A stretch of DNA of 64,000 nt, from positions 2,480,001-2,544,000 of the forward strand of contig NZ_ARVV01000001.1 of NCBI RefSeq assembly GCF_000385375.1, written 5' to 3'. Shown here piece by piece: positions 48,045 to 56,427 of the stretch. Numbering within the stretch: position 1 is the stretch's first letter; the number at the start of each line of letters is the position of its first letter. The position numbers were made by a program, and so were the translations under genes. The notes beneath the pieces are model-generated. The model made no database searches. It worked only from the letters and a program-made list of their open reading frames with translations, and was not told where the DNA came from. The DNA is from Methyloversatilis discipulorum (lineage in GTDB: Bacteria > Pseudomonadota > Gammaproteobacteria > Burkholderiales > Rhodocyclaceae).

Positions 48045-48138
48045 TGGCGGAGAGGGAGGGATTCGAACCCTCGATACAGGTTTTGGCCCGTATGCTCCCT
48101 TAGCAGGGGAGTGCCTTCGACCTCTCGGCCACCTCTCC
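48045..48138 (-). tRNA. tRNA-Ser (anticodon GCT)
   Basis: A 94-base class II tRNA with acceptor GGAGAGG/CCTCTCC, anticodon stem CTCCC/GGGAG around loop CTGCTAA (anticodon GCT, for AGC/AGU), a long variable arm, T-arm GGTTCGAATCC and encoded CCA. It is upstream of tRNA-Arg on the same strand. Confidence 0.97.
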
Positions 48139-48158
48139 GGTACTGCAAAAGCGCGCGA

Positions 48159-48187
48159 ATCATACCGGTAAGACCTGCTCCGGTCAA
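48159..48187 (-). promoter_or_regulatory. promoter of tRNA-Ser
   Basis: On the minus strand TTGACC and TATGAT are separated by 17 bases, near consensus. The tRNA starts 20 bases after the -10. Confidence 0.75.
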
Positions 48188-48213
48188 ACCTGCGCGCGAT
48201 TTATTCCGGCTGA

Positions 48214-49452
48214 TTACTGCGCCGGCTGATCGAGTTCGAACGCGCGGTGCAGAACGCGCACGGCGAGTTCGAGGTACTTCTCGTCGAGCACCACCGACAC
48301 CTTGATTTCGGACGTCGAAATCATCTGGATGTTGATGCCCTCTTCCGCCAGCGTGCGGAACATCTTGCTGGCCACACCCGGGTGCGAGCGCATGCCGACG
48401 CCGACGGCCGACACCTTGCAGATCTTGTTGTCGCCCTTGATCTCGCGAGCACCGATGTGCTGGCGAACGCTCTCAAGAATTTCCATCGCCCGCGCGAACT
48501 CGCCGCGATTCACCGTAAACGAGAAATCGGTCGAGCCGTCGTGGCCGACGTTCTGGATGATCATGTCGACGTCGATGTTGGCGTCGGCGATCGGGCCCAG
48601 GATCTGATAGGCGATGCCCGGACGGTCCGGCACGCCGAGCACGGTCAGTTTGGCCTCGTCGCGGTTGAAGGCGATGCCGGAGATGATGGGTTGTTCCATA
48701 TTGACGTCTTCCTCGACAGTAATCAGCGTGCCCGGGCCTTCGTGACCCTCGTCCTCGAAACTGGACAGCACGCGCAGCTTGACCTTGTACTTGCCTGCGA
48801 ACTCGACCGAGCGGATCTGCAGCACCTTCGAGCCCAGACTCGCCATCTCGAGCATTTCCTCGAAGGTGATGCGGTCGAGGCGGCGGGCTTCCGGCACGAT
48901 GCGCGGGTCGGTGGTGTACACACCATCGACGTCGGTGTAGATCTGGCACTCGTCGGCGCCGAGCGCGGCGGCCAGCGCGACGCCGGTGGTGTCGGAACCA
49001 CCGCGACCGAGGGTCGTGATGTTGCCCTTCTCGTCCACGCCCTGGAAACCGGCGACGACGACGACGTGACCTTCATCGAGGTCGCGACGGATATTGTGTT
49101 CGTCGATCGACAGGATGCGCGCCTTGGTGTGCGCATCATCGGTCAGGATGCGCACCTGGCCGCCGGTATAGCTGCGCGCCTTCAGACCGAGATCCTTCAG
49201 CGCCATCGACAGCAGGCCGATGGTGACCTGCTCGCCGGTGGAGGCGATCACGTCGAGCTCGCGCGGATCGGGCGTCGGCGAAATCTCCTTGGCAAGGCCC
49301 AGCAGACGATTGGTTTCGCCGCTCATGGCCGACACCACGATGACCATCTTGTGGCCGCGGGCGACGTAGCCGGCGACCCGGCGGGCAACGCTCTTGATGC
49401 GGTCGGGCTTGCCGACCGAGGTGCCGCCGTATTTCTGGACGATGAGAGCCAT
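48214..49452 (-). CDS. lysC: aspartate kinase
   Basis: First step of the aspartate family pathway (aspartate to aspartyl phosphate). The 412 residues have the kinase domain with VQKYGGTSVG (5-14) and LGRGGSDTTG, and two C-terminal ACT domains (about 265-330 and 345-405) that allow feedback control. GGAAG lies before the ATG. It supplies precursor for hom and thrC, which lie 33 kb away in this window. Confidence 0.97.
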   Translation of the reverse strand: MALIVQKYGGTSVGKPDRIKSVARRVAGYVARGHKMVIVVSAMSGETNRLLGLAKEISPTPDPRELDVIASTGEQVTIGLLSMALKDLGLKARSYTGGQVRILTDDAHTKARILSIDEHNIRRDLDEGHVVVVAGFQGVDEKGNITTLGRGGSDTTGVALAAALGADECQIYTDVDGVYTTDPRIVPEARRLDRITFEEMLEMASLGSKVLQIRSVEFAGKYKVKLRVLSSFEDEGHEGPGTLITVEEDVNMEQPIISGIAFNRDEAKLTVLGVPDRPGIAYQILGPIADANIDVDMIIQNVGHDGSTDFSFTVNRGEFARAMEILESVRQHIGAREIKGDNKICKVSAVGVGMRSHPGVASKMFRTLAEEGINIQMISTSEIKVSVVLDEKYLELAVRVLHRAFELDQPAQ

Positions 49453-49621
49453 CTGAACTTCCGGGACGTTGTACGAAAACCCGCGATTGTAACTGATCCG
49501 CCCCCGGCAAAATGGCGCGTCGGATTTTCCGGTTCAGGGCACCTAAAGTCGGCGCGAAACGTCTGGCGAAAAACGATGTCCACGACAATACCAAGCGACT
49601 TGCAAACATATGCAAAGCTGT

Positions 49622-49651
49622 TTGGTGCAGGACGTTGTGATCATTTATACT
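49622..49651 (+). promoter_or_regulatory. promoter of the XRE regulator
   Basis: TTGGTG and TATACT are 18 bases apart, about 130 bases before the start codon. The palindrome at 49661-49678 lies just after the -10, around the expected transcription start. Confidence 0.5.
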
Positions 49652-49660
49652 GGGTTTTGT

Positions 49661-49678
49661 CTATGACTTTAGTTATAG
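49661..49678 (+). promoter_or_regulatory. imperfect palindrome, likely operator of the XRE regulator
   Basis: CTATGACTTTAGTTATAG is an 18-base dyad with seven of eight arm positions symmetric (CTAT-ACT/AGT-ATAG). Its position over the transcription start fits autorepression. Confidence 0.45.
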
Positions 49679-49782
49679 GCACGGGAGTAAGCAGCTATGC
49701 GAAGCGGCAGGCAGCCAGGCACCGGATTTTCAAGGATCCCGGCACCGAAGTTTCGATGTTCAACTCATCAAGGACAACGAGC

Positions 49783-50076
49783 ATGAAAGCAACCGATACC
49801 ATCGACGCACGTGAAATCCGCAAGAAGCTGGGCATGAACCAGTCGCAGTTCTGGTCGCGCCTCGGCGTGACGCAAAGCGGCGGCTCCCGCTACGAAAGCG
49901 GCCGCAATATGCCGAAGCCCGTGCAAGCGCTGCTGCGTCTGGTGCACGTCGAGCAGATCGACATCAGCAAGATCCGTCGCGAAGACGTCGAAGTCGTCGA
50001 ATACCTGCGCGCAACCGATCCGGATACGTTCAAGCGTCTGAAAAAGGAAGCCCGCGCGCACCGCAAGGCTGGCTGA
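49783..50076 (+). CDS. XRE-like helix-turn-helix regulator
   Basis: A 97-residue DNA-binding protein. The helix-turn-helix lies at about 7-50 (IRKKLGMNQSQFWSRLGVTQ, then SRYESGRNMP). The remainder is a basic tail (FKRLKKEARAHRKAG). AAGGAC lies 9 bases before the ATG; the much longer open frame upstream has no such signal. Short solo XRE proteins of this type occur in many Betaproteobacteria. Targets are unknown apart from a likely own operator. A terminator follows. Confidence 0.85.
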   Translation: MKATDTIDAREIRKKLGMNQSQFWSRLGVTQSGGSRYESGRNMPKPVQALLRLVHVEQIDISKIRREDVEVVEYLRATDPDTFKRLKKEARAHRKAG

Positions 50077-50104
50077 TACAGCCTTCGCGGAGCGCGATAC
50101 GGAC

Positions 50105-50137
50105 AAGGGGAAGGCAGACCGCCTTCCCCTTTTCTTT
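50105..50137 (+). terminator. intrinsic terminator after XRE regulator
   Basis: An 11-bp stem AAGGGGAAGGC/GCCTTCCCCTT with a 5-base loop, followed by TTCTTTT. It separates this gene from the convergent secretin gene. Confidence 0.85.
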
Positions 50138-50172
50138 TGCGCGCACGTCGCAGTGTCAGCGACGCGTTCGGC

Positions 50173-52494
50173 TTACGGGCGGATCACGATATCGACTGGC
50201 GACGGTGCGTTGATCTGCAGCGGATTGCCGTCCGCACCCAGCGCCACCACATTGCCCACCTGCACGCTGCTGGCGCCTGCCGGCGCGTTCGGTGCCGCGC
50301 GGAAGCGCAGTTCGGCGCGCGCCTCCTGCCCCGCACCTGCAGCCGACAAGGTCACCGCCGCACGCCCTGGGGCGGTCACCGTTCCGAGCGCGGTCAGCAC
50401 GTTCGGGTCATAGACAATCTCTATCGTCGCGTTGCTCACACCGGCGCCTGCGGTCATCGATACGATCACCCCTGCCTCACCGCCCGCCGCCACCTCGCCC
50501 GACGACTGCATGCGCAGTTCGGCACCGCCCGCCGCTTCCTCAGGTTCAGGTGCCGGGGCCGGTTCCGGCTGAACCGCGCGCGACGGCGACGCGAACTGCA
50601 CCGCGCCGGCAGCCGGCGCAACACCGCCGCCCGAACTCGACAGGCGCATGCCCTGGTCCTTGCCCGACTGGCGGATCGACAGCGACGCGGCGCCGACCGC
50701 CGCTTCGGTACCGGCCGGCAGCGCCGGCGCGATATGGGCCGGCCGGCTCAGGTTGCGCACGATGCGCGGCGTGATCAGCAGAACGATTTCGGTCTTGTTG
50801 TTGCTGCCGCGCTCGCTGGAGAACAGCTTGCCGATCAGCGGCAGGTGACCCAGGCCCGGCAGGCGCGACGCGCTGGTGCGCTCTTCGTCCGAAATCAGGC
50901 CGGCCAGAATCTGCGTCTCGCCGTCCTTCAGTCGCAGCGCGGTCGCGGTCGAGCGGGTGCCGACCTGATAGGCGAGTGAACTCTGCGGGCCAGTCACTTC
51001 CTTGACGATGCTCGACACCTCCATCGTCATCTTGATGTCAACGTCGTCCTCCGGGTGGATCAGCGGCTCGACGTCGAGCTTCAGACCGACGTCGAGGTAG
51101 GTGACCGAGGCCGACACGCCGACGTTGGCGGTCGAGGTCGTCGTGAACACCGGCAGCTTCTCGCCGATATGCACCTTGGCCTTTTCCTTGTTCTTGACGC
51201 GGATGCGCGGGTTGGCGAGCAGGTTGGCCGCTCCATCGGTCGCCTTCAGATTCAGGATCAGACCGGGATTGCTGACATAGGGCACCACCAGCCCGTTGGT
51301 GTCCTTCAGATTGATATTGCCTTGCAGCAACTGGCCACCCAGCGTCGTCGTCGTCGTGATGCCCGCCGCCGTACTGACCGAATTGCTGATGTTCGGCGTC
51401 AGGATGCCGTAGCCGATCTGGTCCGGGAAATCGATGCCCAGTTCCTTCATCTTGTTGCTGCTGACCTCCAGCACCTCGACTTCCAGCATCACCTCGGGCT
51501 CGGCCACGTCGACCGACTCGACCAGCTGTTCGGCCAGTCGTACCGCATCGACGGTGTCCTTCATCACGATCACGTTCAGCCGCTCGTCGATGTAGATGTC
51601 CTTGGTCTTGATCACCGTCTTGATCAGGTTCTGCACCTGTTTCGCCTCGGCGTTGACCAGGAAGAAGGTGCGGGTGACCAGCTCCTTGTACTCGCGCACC
51701 TTGGCAGCGGTGTTCGGATAGATGAGAACGGTGTTCTCCGACAGCACGCTGCGTTCGAGCTGGTTGGTGATCAGGATGAGGCGCATCACCTCGGCCACCG
51801 TCGTGTTGCGCACGAACAGCGTCACCTTGATGTCTGGGCGCACGTCCTTGTCGAACACGAAGTTGATGCCGGTCGAACGGGCGATCGCCTCGAATACGTT
51901 GCGCATCGAGGTGTCGCGGAACTCCAGCGTCACCGTCTTCTGGAACATGTCGCCAAGTGCGGCCGGCGTCTGCTGCTTCGGCCGCGCCTCTTCGATCTGG
52001 CGCAGCAGCTCGCGCGCGCCGGCGTGCGAGCCGTCCTGCCCGAGCACGTTGCGCACGCGCGCTTCGGCACCGGACACGTCCTTGCGCACGAACATCGCGT
52101 TCGCCTCGGTCACCATCGCATCGTGGCGCACGCCGCGCAGCAGCTGGTCGCGCATCGAAATCGCGCGCGGGTTGCGTGCATCCATCGCCAGCACGCGGTC
52201 GAGTGCGGCGGCAGCGGCTTCGCGGTTGCCGGCGATGCGCGCGGCCTCGGCCTGCGCCAGATGGCGCGCGATCGCCACCTCTCGTTGCCGGTACAGCGTG
52301 GCGCGGATCTCGGCGTTGTCCGGCGACTGCTTCGCCGCCTGTTCGAACAGCCCGAGCGCGCGATCCTGCTCGCCGGCCATCAGCGCCAGCTTGCCGTCCT
52401 CGAACGCCTTGTTGGTGGCACAGCCCGCAAGTGCAAGCACCGCAGCGAAAAGCAGGAAGGCCGCGCGCACGCGGGGCGGGAAGAATGCAGTCAT
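50173..52494 (-). CDS. gspD: secretin (GspD/PilQ-like) with TPR N-terminus and cohesin-like C-terminus
   Basis: Outer-membrane channel for the secretion operon. The 773 residues begin with a lipoprotein signal (LALAGC, C25), then TPR-like helices (about 30-170), N-domains (about 185-335), the secretin core (about 340-582, with NPRIRVKNKEKAKVHIGE and LPGLGHLPLIGKLF at 545-558) and, after a Pro/Ala linker, an extra domain at about 660-773 (IEIVYDPNVLTALG) that resembles cohesin-type folds. A lipidated secretin with TPRs needs no separate pilotin in some systems. Last gene of the operon; its ATG overlaps the preceding stop. Confidence 0.9.
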   Translation of the reverse strand: MTAFFPPRVRAAFLLFAAVLALAGCATNKAFEDGKLALMAGEQDRALGLFEQAAKQSPDNAEIRATLYRQREVAIARHLAQAEAARIAGNREAAAAALDRVLAMDARNPRAISMRDQLLRGVRHDAMVTEANAMFVRKDVSGAEARVRNVLGQDGSHAGARELLRQIEEARPKQQTPAALGDMFQKTVTLEFRDTSMRNVFEAIARSTGINFVFDKDVRPDIKVTLFVRNTTVAEVMRLILITNQLERSVLSENTVLIYPNTAAKVREYKELVTRTFFLVNAEAKQVQNLIKTVIKTKDIYIDERLNVIVMKDTVDAVRLAEQLVESVDVAEPEVMLEVEVLEVSSNKMKELGIDFPDQIGYGILTPNISNSVSTAAGITTTTTLGGQLLQGNINLKDTNGLVVPYVSNPGLILNLKATDGAANLLANPRIRVKNKEKAKVHIGEKLPVFTTTSTANVGVSASVTYLDVGLKLDVEPLIHPEDDVDIKMTMEVSSIVKEVTGPQSSLAYQVGTRSTATALRLKDGETQILAGLISDEERTSASRLPGLGHLPLIGKLFSSERGSNNKTEIVLLITPRIVRNLSRPAHIAPALPAGTEAAVGAASLSIRQSGKDQGMRLSSSGGGVAPAAGAVQFASPSRAVQPEPAPAPEPEEAAGGAELRMQSSGEVAAGGEAGVIVSMTAGAGVSNATIEIVYDPNVLTALGTVTAPGRAAVTLSAAGAGQEARAELRFRAAPNAPAGASSVQVGNVVALGADGNPLQINAPSPVDIVIRP

Positions 52495-52994
52495 TTGGCG
52501 TTTCCGATGGACAAGGTCTGCCGCTGCTTGAGCGGTTCGAACACGAAGGTGACGGCGCTGGCGCTCACCGATTCGACGCGGTACTGGTTGTTCAGCAGAT
52601 CGCCCTGGCGCGCGACAAGCATGCGCTCACCCTGGGCGAGGAAGACGACGGTGGACGTGCCTTCGGTCATCCGGCCCTGGTAACGGAAGGGCAAGGGGGG
52701 CGCGACCGGCGCCGGTGGCGGTCCGGCCTGCACGCTCACCTTGGGCGGTGGCGGCAGGAAGCTGTGCGCGGCGAACAGGTCATGCCCGACCTCGGCTGCG
52801 GTCCGCACCGGCAGCGCGGCGATCGCGCTGCCCTGCTCCACCGCCGCCGTGCGGGCAGTCGCCACCGCCGTGCTGCGCGAGGCGCGCGGTTCCGCGACCA
52901 GGCCAGCCGCGTCGCCGGCGTCGTCCTCGATGCCGGCCGCGTACCACACCGCAAGCAGCGTCGCGATCAGCGCAATGACGAGGCCGCGGTTCAT
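52491..52994 (-). CDS. GspC/PilP-like inner-membrane protein
   Basis: A 167-residue protein with one N-terminal membrane helix (about 4-20), a Pro-rich periplasmic linker (PPPPKVSVQAGPPPAP) and a small C-terminal beta domain (about 100-165, FRYQGRMTEGTSTVVFLAQG), like the homology region of GspC or PilP that contacts the secretin. GGAGG precedes the ATG, and both ends overlap neighbours by four bases. Assignment is by architecture and position, since the sequence is divergent. Confidence 0.7.
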   Translation of the reverse strand: MNRGLVIALIATLLAVWYAAGIEDDAGDAAGLVAEPRASRSTAVATARTAAVEQGSAIAALPVRTAAEVGHDLFAAHSFLPPPPKVSVQAGPPPAPVAPPLPFRYQGRMTEGTSTVVFLAQGERMLVARQGDLLNNQYRVESVSASAVTFVFEPLKQRQTLSIGNAK

Positions 52995-53527
52995 GAAGCC
53001 TCCTTCATCAGTATCGACACGCGTACCGTGGCGTCGACCGTATCGCGCGCGATGTCCTCGCGGCGCAGCACGACATCGTCCACCAGCACCGCCGGCGACA
53101 GACGCTGGATGTCGGCCAGCCAGGCGCGCAGCGCCGGGTAGCTGCCGCGCAGCGGGAACACGTATTCCTGACGCGCATAGCCCGAACCCAGCGGCTGTGA
53201 CTCGCGGCTTTCGACGCGCGCCAGCGCAAGCTTGCCGGCGGTCGCCGTCTTCGACAGATCGGCCAGCAGCGACGGCAGGCGCTTGCGCTCGACCAGCGCC
53301 GCGTCGAAACGCGCCAGCTGTTCGCGCGGCGACTCGACCTTGACGCCCTGCGCCACCCGCTCGGCCAGCGACTCGTGCTCTGCTTCGAGTGATTCCAGTT
53401 CGGCCTGCAGCGGTGCTGCCGCGCCGAAATGGATGGCCAGCGCGAACGCCAGCAGCGCCACGCCGACGGCGCCTGCCCAGCCCGCGCGCGCCAGCGCATA
53501 AGCCAGATGTGCCTGCAGCCGCTTCAT
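52991..53527 (-). CDS. PilO/GspM-like membrane protein
   Basis: A 178-residue protein with a membrane helix near 17-36, a coiled-coil (about 40-95, QAELESLEAEHESLAERVAQ) and a ferredoxin-like domain (about 120-175, YVFPLRGSYPALRAWLADIQ), the PilO/GspM plan. Such proteins align the inner-membrane platform with the secretin. ATG 53527 overlaps the upstream stop (ATGA), so the longer frame is discounted. Confidence 0.75.
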   Translation of the reverse strand: MKRLQAHLAYALARAGWAGAVGVALLAFALAIHFGAAAPLQAELESLEAEHESLAERVAQGVKVESPREQLARFDAALVERKRLPSLLADLSKTATAGKLALARVESRESQPLGSGYARQEYVFPLRGSYPALRAWLADIQRLSPAVLVDDVVLRREDIARDTVDATVRVSILMKEAS

Positions 53528-54072
53528 GCGCGCCTCCAGTTCAGACGCAGCGAAAAGGCGACCACCTGCATGCCCTCGCGCTGCTTGAACTCGAACACCT
53601 CGATGCGCGGCGCCATCAGCGACGACGCGTCGGCAAAGGACTCGGCGTAGGCGAACAGCGCATTCAGATCCTTCGCCTCGCCGGTCACGCGCAGCAGTCC
53701 GCGCGCAGCGTCCGGTTCGACCGACAGCAGCGCGACATCGGCGTGCTTGCCGGCGAGAGCTTCGAGGTCGGCGAACAGTGGCTGCCAGTCGCGCGCCATC
53801 TGCAGCGACAGCGTGCGCGCGACGTCGAGACGGGCGCGCAGGCCGGCGTCCTCCTGGTCGCGTCGCGCCAGTACGCGCGCCTGTTCGGCAGCACGCGCGG
53901 CGCGGCGGTTGTCGGCGCGCTGCGCCTCGACCTGCCCCCCCAGCGTGTCGTAACGCTCGGCGGCGAAGGCGGCCGCGGCGCAACCGAGCGCGAGGGCCAG
54001 CCAGCCCAGCCAGCCGGGCGCACGCCGACGGGCAACGAAGTCGATTTCGGGAACGGCCGGGCGCCTGCTCAT
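53524..54072 (-). CDS. PilN/GspL-C-like membrane protein
   Basis: A 182-residue protein with a short cytoplasmic segment (RPAVPEIDFVARRRAPGW) whose xxIDF-like motif recalls the PilM-binding INLLP motif of PilN, one membrane helix (about 21-38), a coiled-coil region and a ferredoxin-like end. Together with the PilM-like and PilO-like genes it should form the alignment subcomplex. ATG 54072 overlaps the preceding gene by four bases. Confidence 0.72.
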   Translation of the reverse strand: MSRRPAVPEIDFVARRRAPGWLGWLALALGCAAAAFAAERYDTLGGQVEAQRADNRRAARAAEQARVLARRDQEDAGLRARLDVARTLSLQMARDWQPLFADLEALAGKHADVALLSVEPDAARGLLRVTGEAKDLNALFAYAESFADASSLMAPRIEVFEFKQREGMQVVAFSLRLNWRRA

Positions 54073-54740
54073 GCGCCACCTCCGGCCACGCAGCGCCAGC
54101 CGCGCGGCAGCGTCACCGACGGCGAACCATGCAGGAAGAGCTGGCCGGCCGACAGTTCGCCGTCGAACAGGCTGAGCCTGCGCTCGAGCACGGCGCCAAT
54201 TCCGGCCGGATCGGCCAGCGCCTCGCCGCGCACGTGCAGCCAGCGACCACCTGCCCACAGGCCCATGCACAGCCAGCCATGGCGCAGCTGTGCGAATCCG
54301 CCGGTCGCCGCGTCACCGCGCAATCCGGCGTAGGCACGCAGCCAGGCCGGCTGCATGCTCTTCAGCTTCACGCTGCGCGCGGCACACCAGGCCTGCAGGC
54401 GCTGCACCAGCGCGGCATCGAGCGCGCAGGCGAGCACGCTGGCCGCCGGCCGTGCATCCCAGCTGAACACCCAGCCCTGGGCGGCGCTGCCGAACACCTC
54501 GATCATGCGGGCACGCACCAGCGCGTGCTGTTCATCGTGGCCGACGACGCCGGGCGGCACCTCGATCACCTGCCAGCGCGCCCAGGCGTTGTCCACCGTT
54601 ACCTGCAGCGCAGCGCGACGCGGTGTCGCCTCGGCCGGCAAGGCGTCGAGCGCGGCGGCCAGATTGTCCAGCGACAGCATCTGCGCCACGCCGTGCCGAC
54701 CCAGCGACACGCCGTGCGGACCGACTTCGAGCGTCAGCAC
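54069..54740 (-). CDS. PilM/GspL-N-like cytoplasmic protein
   Basis: A 223-residue soluble protein with no membrane segment. It begins with the strand LTLEVGPHGVSLGRHG, as in actin-like GspL/PilM domains, but canonical ATP-binding motifs are not evident, so it may be degenerate. GTG 54740 leaves one base after the gspE stop; GTG 54761 would overlap gspE by 20 bases. Placed first among the alignment genes. Weak sequence evidence, good positional evidence. Confidence 0.6.
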   Translation of the reverse strand: MLTLEVGPHGVSLGRHGVAQMLSLDNLAAALDALPAEATPRRAALQVTVDNAWARWQVIEVPPGVVGHDEQHALVRARMIEVFGSAAQGWVFSWDARPAASVLACALDAALVQRLQAWCAARSVKLKSMQPAWLRAYAGLRGDAATGGFAQLRHGWLCMGLWAGGRWLHVRGEALADPAGIGAVLERRLSLFDGELSAGQLFLHGSPSVTLPRGWRCVAGGGA

Positions 54741-54741
54741 C

Positions 54742-56427
54742 TCAGACGACAAAAGTGACACGGTTCAATTCCGCCAGACTGGTTTCGCCGCTGGCCACCA
54801 GGGCCAGACCGGCTTCGCGCAGGGTGCGCGTGCCGCGCGCTCGCGCGGCCTCCTTCAGTTGTCGCATCGGGGCGCGGGTGACGATGAGCTCGCGCAGTTC
54901 GTCGTCCAGCACCAGCAGTTCGGCGATCGCTCGCCGGCCCTTGTAGCCGGTGCCCCGGCAATGGCCGCAACCGGTGCCGGCGCGAAAGTCGTAGCCGCCC
55001 GCGCCGATCAGACCAGCCAGGCCGGATTCCTCCAGCTGCGCCGCTTCCGGCACCTGCGGAGCCGCGCAGTGGCGACAGTTCAGCCGCAGCAGGCGCTGGG
55101 CGACGATGCCGTTCAGGGCGGACACCAGGTTGTAGGGGTCCACGCCCATGTGCAGGAAGCGGCCGATCACGTCGAACACGTTGTTGGCGTGCACCGTGGT
55201 CAGCACCAGGTGACCGGTCAGCGCTGCCTGCACCGCGATCTCCGCGGTTTCGCCGTCGCGGATTTCGCCCACCATGATCTTGTCCGGGTCGTGTCGCAGC
55301 ACCGAGCGCAGGCCACGGGCGAAAGTGAGGCCCTTCTTCTCGTTCACCGGAATCTGCAGCACACCGGGCAACTGGTACTCGACCGGGTCCTCGATGGTGA
55401 TGATCTTGTCCAGGCCGTGGTTGATCTCGCCGATGGTGGCGTACAGCGTGGTGGTCTTGCCGGAGCCGGTCGGGCCGGTCACCAGCAGCATGCCGTAGGG
55501 CTCGGCCGCCAGCTTGCGCAGCGCAGCGCGCGCGATGTCGTCGAAGCCCAGGCTTTCCAGCGTCAGCGCCTTCAGCTCTTCGGTCAGGTGTTCCTTGTCG
55601 AGCACCCGCAGCACCGCGTCCTCGCCATGCACGCTGGGCATGATGGACACGCGCAGGTCGATGTCGCGGCCGGCGTAGGCCACTTTGAAGCGGCCGTCCT
55701 GAGGCACGCGCCGCTCGGCGATGTCCAGCTCGGCCAGCACCTTGATGCGCGACACGACCTGCTCGGCGGTGTCGGCGCCGGCGATCTGACCGACCCGCAC
55801 CATCACGCCGTCGACCCGGTATTTCACCTGCATGCCGGCCGGCACCGATTCGAGGTGGATGTCGGAGGCGCCCTGCTTCAGCGCGTCGTACAGCGTCGAG
55901 TTGACCACCCGTACGACCGGGCTGGCGTCGTCGGCGATGCGCGCCAGCGACAACACCTCGGCCGAACTGCTGCTCACCTGCTCGCCTTCGTCGAGCAGGC
56001 CGGCGGAGGCGCGCTGACTTTCCTCGAAGCGCGCCAGCGCGGCGGTGATGTCGTCGCGCGTGGCGACGCGCAGCTCGAAGCTGTCGTGCAGCGTGACCGC
56101 CAGCCAGTCCTGCAGCGCCGCGTCGTAAGGGTCAGCGACCACCGCGACGCGGGCGCCGGCGTCGTCGGTCGCCACCACAACCGAGCGCGCCAGCGCTTCG
56201 GAGAAGCGGATGCTGCCCAAGGTCATCGTCAGCGCGTTGAGATCGGCGCTGTGCATCACGGGCAGACCCAGCTGGGCAGCGACCCGGGCGCACATGTCGT
56301 CCGGCGTACTGCCGGACAGCTCGATCAGCGCCTGCATGACCGAGCCGCGCCCGGCCTGGGCACGGGCGCGCGCCAGCAGATCGCCTGCAATCGGGGACGG
56401 CACGGCGGTCGTCGGCAGCGCGCTCAT
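54742..56427 (-). CDS. gspE: type II secretion / pilus assembly ATPase GspE
   Basis: Hexameric ATPase driving pseudopilus assembly. The 561 residues have an N-terminal domain (about 1-150, MshEN-like), Walker A GPTGSGKT (318-325), an Asp box and His box (TIEDPVEYQL, LTTVHANN), and a tetracysteine zinc site (CRHC, CGHC) in the C-terminal part. ATG 56427 overlaps the gspF stop. Complete. Confidence 0.95.
   Translation of the reverse strand: MSALPTTAVPSPIAGDLLARARAQAGRGSVMQALIELSGSTPDDMCARVAAQLGLPVMHSADLNALTMTLGSIRFSEALARSVVVATDDAGARVAVVADPYDAALQDWLAVTLHDSFELRVATRDDITAALARFEESQRASAGLLDEGEQVSSSSAEVLSLARIADDASPVVRVVNSTLYDALKQGASDIHLESVPAGMQVKYRVDGVMVRVGQIAGADTAEQVVSRIKVLAELDIAERRVPQDGRFKVAYAGRDIDLRVSIMPSVHGEDAVLRVLDKEHLTEELKALTLESLGFDDIARAALRKLAAEPYGMLLVTGPTGSGKTTTLYATIGEINHGLDKIITIEDPVEYQLPGVLQIPVNEKKGLTFARGLRSVLRHDPDKIMVGEIRDGETAEIAVQAALTGHLVLTTVHANNVFDVIGRFLHMGVDPYNLVSALNGIVAQRLLRLNCRHCAAPQVPEAAQLEESGLAGLIGAGGYDFRAGTGCGHCRGTGYKGRRAIAELLVLDDELRELIVTRAPMRQLKEAARARGTRTLREAGLALVASGETSLAELNRVTFVV

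Larger units (their letters stand above)
49453..49782. other. intergenic regulatory region between lysC and the XRE regulator
   Basis: A 330-base divergent region. It is AT-rich from about 49590 to 49700. It contains the promoter and palindrome listed separately, and a repeat-like TTTGCATATGTTTGC (minus strand) near 49600. I see no gene in it. Confidence 0.5.

Noticed and set aside
48247..49782. long plus-strand frame running through lysC into the XRE regulator
   Set aside because: The part over lysC is antisense; the real regulator starts at 49783 with its own ribosome site and promoter.
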